Assembly: GCA_003640385.1 (NCBI GenBank)
Contig: RCAB01000772.1
Location: 1 to 20,373 of the forward strand
DNA: 20,373 bases
Reading direction: 5' to 3'
Origin: Setaria digitata
Lineage: Eukaryota; Nematoda; Chromadorea; Rhabditida; Setariidae
The position numbers were made by a program, and so were the translations under genes. Of the stretch, positions 18,821 to 20,373 are shown piece after piece; position 1 is the first letter of the stretch, and each line of letters opens with the position of its first letter. The notes under the pieces are model-generated. The model ran no database searches, was not told where the DNA came from, and saw nothing but the letters and a program-made list of their open reading frames with translations.

Positions 18821-20373
18821 CTGCAAAAACAGTATCCCTACTTCTTTTCATTAAAATTTACAAATTTCCTTCTTCACCACTCTGCTCTCCACCCTTGTGT
18901 CCTAGAGCAACGAACAAACATCAGTCATTGCCTCCCCTCTTACCATCAATAACATCGAATTTAGCAAATGTGATAGATGCTTGTATAAATTGCATCAGCA
19001 TGTTTTGTTAAGTAAATCTAAATTTGAAACTCTGAATTTTAAAAACATAAGACTTCTTTTTCATATTTATCATATCAAACTAGTGAAAATAAACATAAAA
19101 AGACAAGAAAGAAAAGAGGCAAAGATGTGATAGTAAACAAAATCATAAATTAGCTTTGAATGACGCAAATAGCATTTTCAACAAGATTGCACTTAAAAAG
19201 CTTCATTTACGTGCTACGATTGTAGGTCTGAAAGCCAGTAAAAAAATATATTTACTTTACCTACTTGTACTGGTGATAATGGCAAATGATAAAAAGGAGA
19301 GGAAAAATGTAAATTGCTCGCATCAATCATTCATACTGGAAATCATCATCAGATGCTTTTAGCATTTCAACAAATTCAAAACTTTCATTTCCATCCTCCC
19401 TTTTCGACCCTTTTATCACCATTATTATCTATCTCATCTTATTTTCATTCTCCACTAGCTATTATGTGACCCGTTTATCCAGCATTTATTATTCCTTCCT
19501 CAAAAAAAAAAATATCTTCCTTCCTACCACTACAATTCTCCTCTCTCTTAATTTTCTTTATAAACATGTGCGCACAGGAAATTATCGCTATCGAAATTAT
19601 ACAAATTATAAGATCGCTAAAATCAACAACTTCTAATCTCCCTGTTGGTAAAATCAGTGTTTTCAATTAACAAATTCGTAGAGATTTTGCCGGAAATTTT
19701 AGGAAAAGAAGCGCAATATGTCAAAAAAAGTGGAAATTTTCGAAATTAATAACTTAAAACACCTTTTAAATTATATATTTTTCGTCCAAAAATTTTCAGC
19801 ACTTTCAACGAAGTATTAAAAAAAAAAAACTTTCTTTTTAACATCTCTTCGTATACAACAGCCTAATAAAGAAAAGATCCCAGAAATTTTTTCTTTTTTC
19901 CCTTTTTGGAAACAGTGAATTACCGCAATCTTAATTAATAAATATTAAGTTGCAGTTACGACTGGTTTGATGAGAAAAAGCGGAATAACAAGGAATTTAA
20001 TAGAAGGAATTAAAAAAAAACTATACTTGAGCTATTTCTTTTTTCTCCTTCAAAATTCATTGGAAAAAAATTCACTTGAAAGTACACAGGCTACAAAATA
20101 TCAGTTTTTCTGGAGAAATTTCAAGATCTATGTGAAATTAATCGAAAATAAAAAAGGACAGGAAATGTTTTTAATTACCAAAAAGAAGTAAAGTTTAAAA
20201 AACGGAAATACAGAAAATAAAAACTGACTTGAATATTAAGCTAAAAAGATGCGGCTGTTAGAAGCAAACAACTACAGCAAATTTTTGCAATATGTATTTC
20301 AGTATTTATTTAATTTTTCTACTCTTATTCTCCCATTTGATAATTATTTGCAAACCAAATAAAAAAAAAAAAA
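18821..20373 (-). other. Probable intron of the minus-strand gene; no upstream exon recognised
   Basis: The exon at 18571-18820 needs an upstream partner ending in phase 2, which must lie at higher coordinates. In this stretch I examined a tempting minus-strand donor (GTAAGA, at about 18930-18940). Joining it to the acceptor would create a TGA at the junction, so I do not use it. The rest is AT-rich with poly-A and poly-T runs, and the window ends in a poly-A run at 20361-20373. The next exon is probably beyond the window. Confidence 0.45.

Noticed and set aside
18582..18854. 90-codon plus-strand frame opposite the convergent exon
   Set aside because: The minus strand has the splice acceptor, more plausible protein composition and a downstream AATAAA; the plus frame has none of these.
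18880..19011. Possible upstream exon of the minus-strand gene ending at a GTAAGA donor
   Set aside because: Joining it to the acceptor at 18820 in the coding phase produces a TGA at the junction, and no good acceptor precedes it.

Overview
The window is AT-rich (roughly two thirds A+T), intron-dominated eukaryotic DNA. It looks like a nematode, plausibly a filarial or other spirurid because the introns are several kilobases long; that assignment is an inference from protein sequence and base composition. There are no bacterial operons, RNA genes, CRISPR arrays or intact transposons that I can recognise.

The main gene is a plus-strand T-box transcription factor of the Tbx2/Tbx3 subfamily, the likely ortholog of C. 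elegans tbx-2. Three coding exons can be placed to the base: 1417-1684 (N-terminal and central T-box), 9078-9224 (central T-box) and 14295-15116 (end of the T-box plus the whole C-terminal region, stop TAA at 15114). They join in frame (phase 0 at both internal junctions) across introns of 7,393 and 5,070 bp. The first exon starts mid-codon, so at least one more exon carrying the protein N-terminus and the start of the T-box lies upstream of base 1. The C-terminal region holds a basic cluster, an acidic serine stretch, a Gly13-Pro7 run, Ala- and Pro-rich segments and, at the extreme end, an eh1-like motif that would fit a Groucho-type repressor.

A second gene lies on the minus strand and converges on the first. 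Its last coding exon is 18571-18820, preceded (on its own strand) by a good splice acceptor and followed by an AATAAA on the minus strand at 18287-18292. I do not recognise the product. The rest of that gene lies beyond base 20373 or in small exons I could not find between 18821 and 20373.

The introns hold microsatellites, homopolymers, a purine tract, a dense GATA-motif cluster, a palindromic E-box next to a perfect CRE, and T-box half-sites. Several islands with more GC and more complex sequence (about 3.15-3.75, 7.08-7.45, 12.45-13.8 and 16.0-16.7 kb) are candidates for cis-regulatory DNA. The 12.45-13.8 kb island carries a long minus-strand open frame of uncertain meaning. A 58-bp duplication flanking a single N at 10041 looks like an assembly join artefact. 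I see no convincing new biological system; the window reads as a developmental regulator gene with large regulatory introns.
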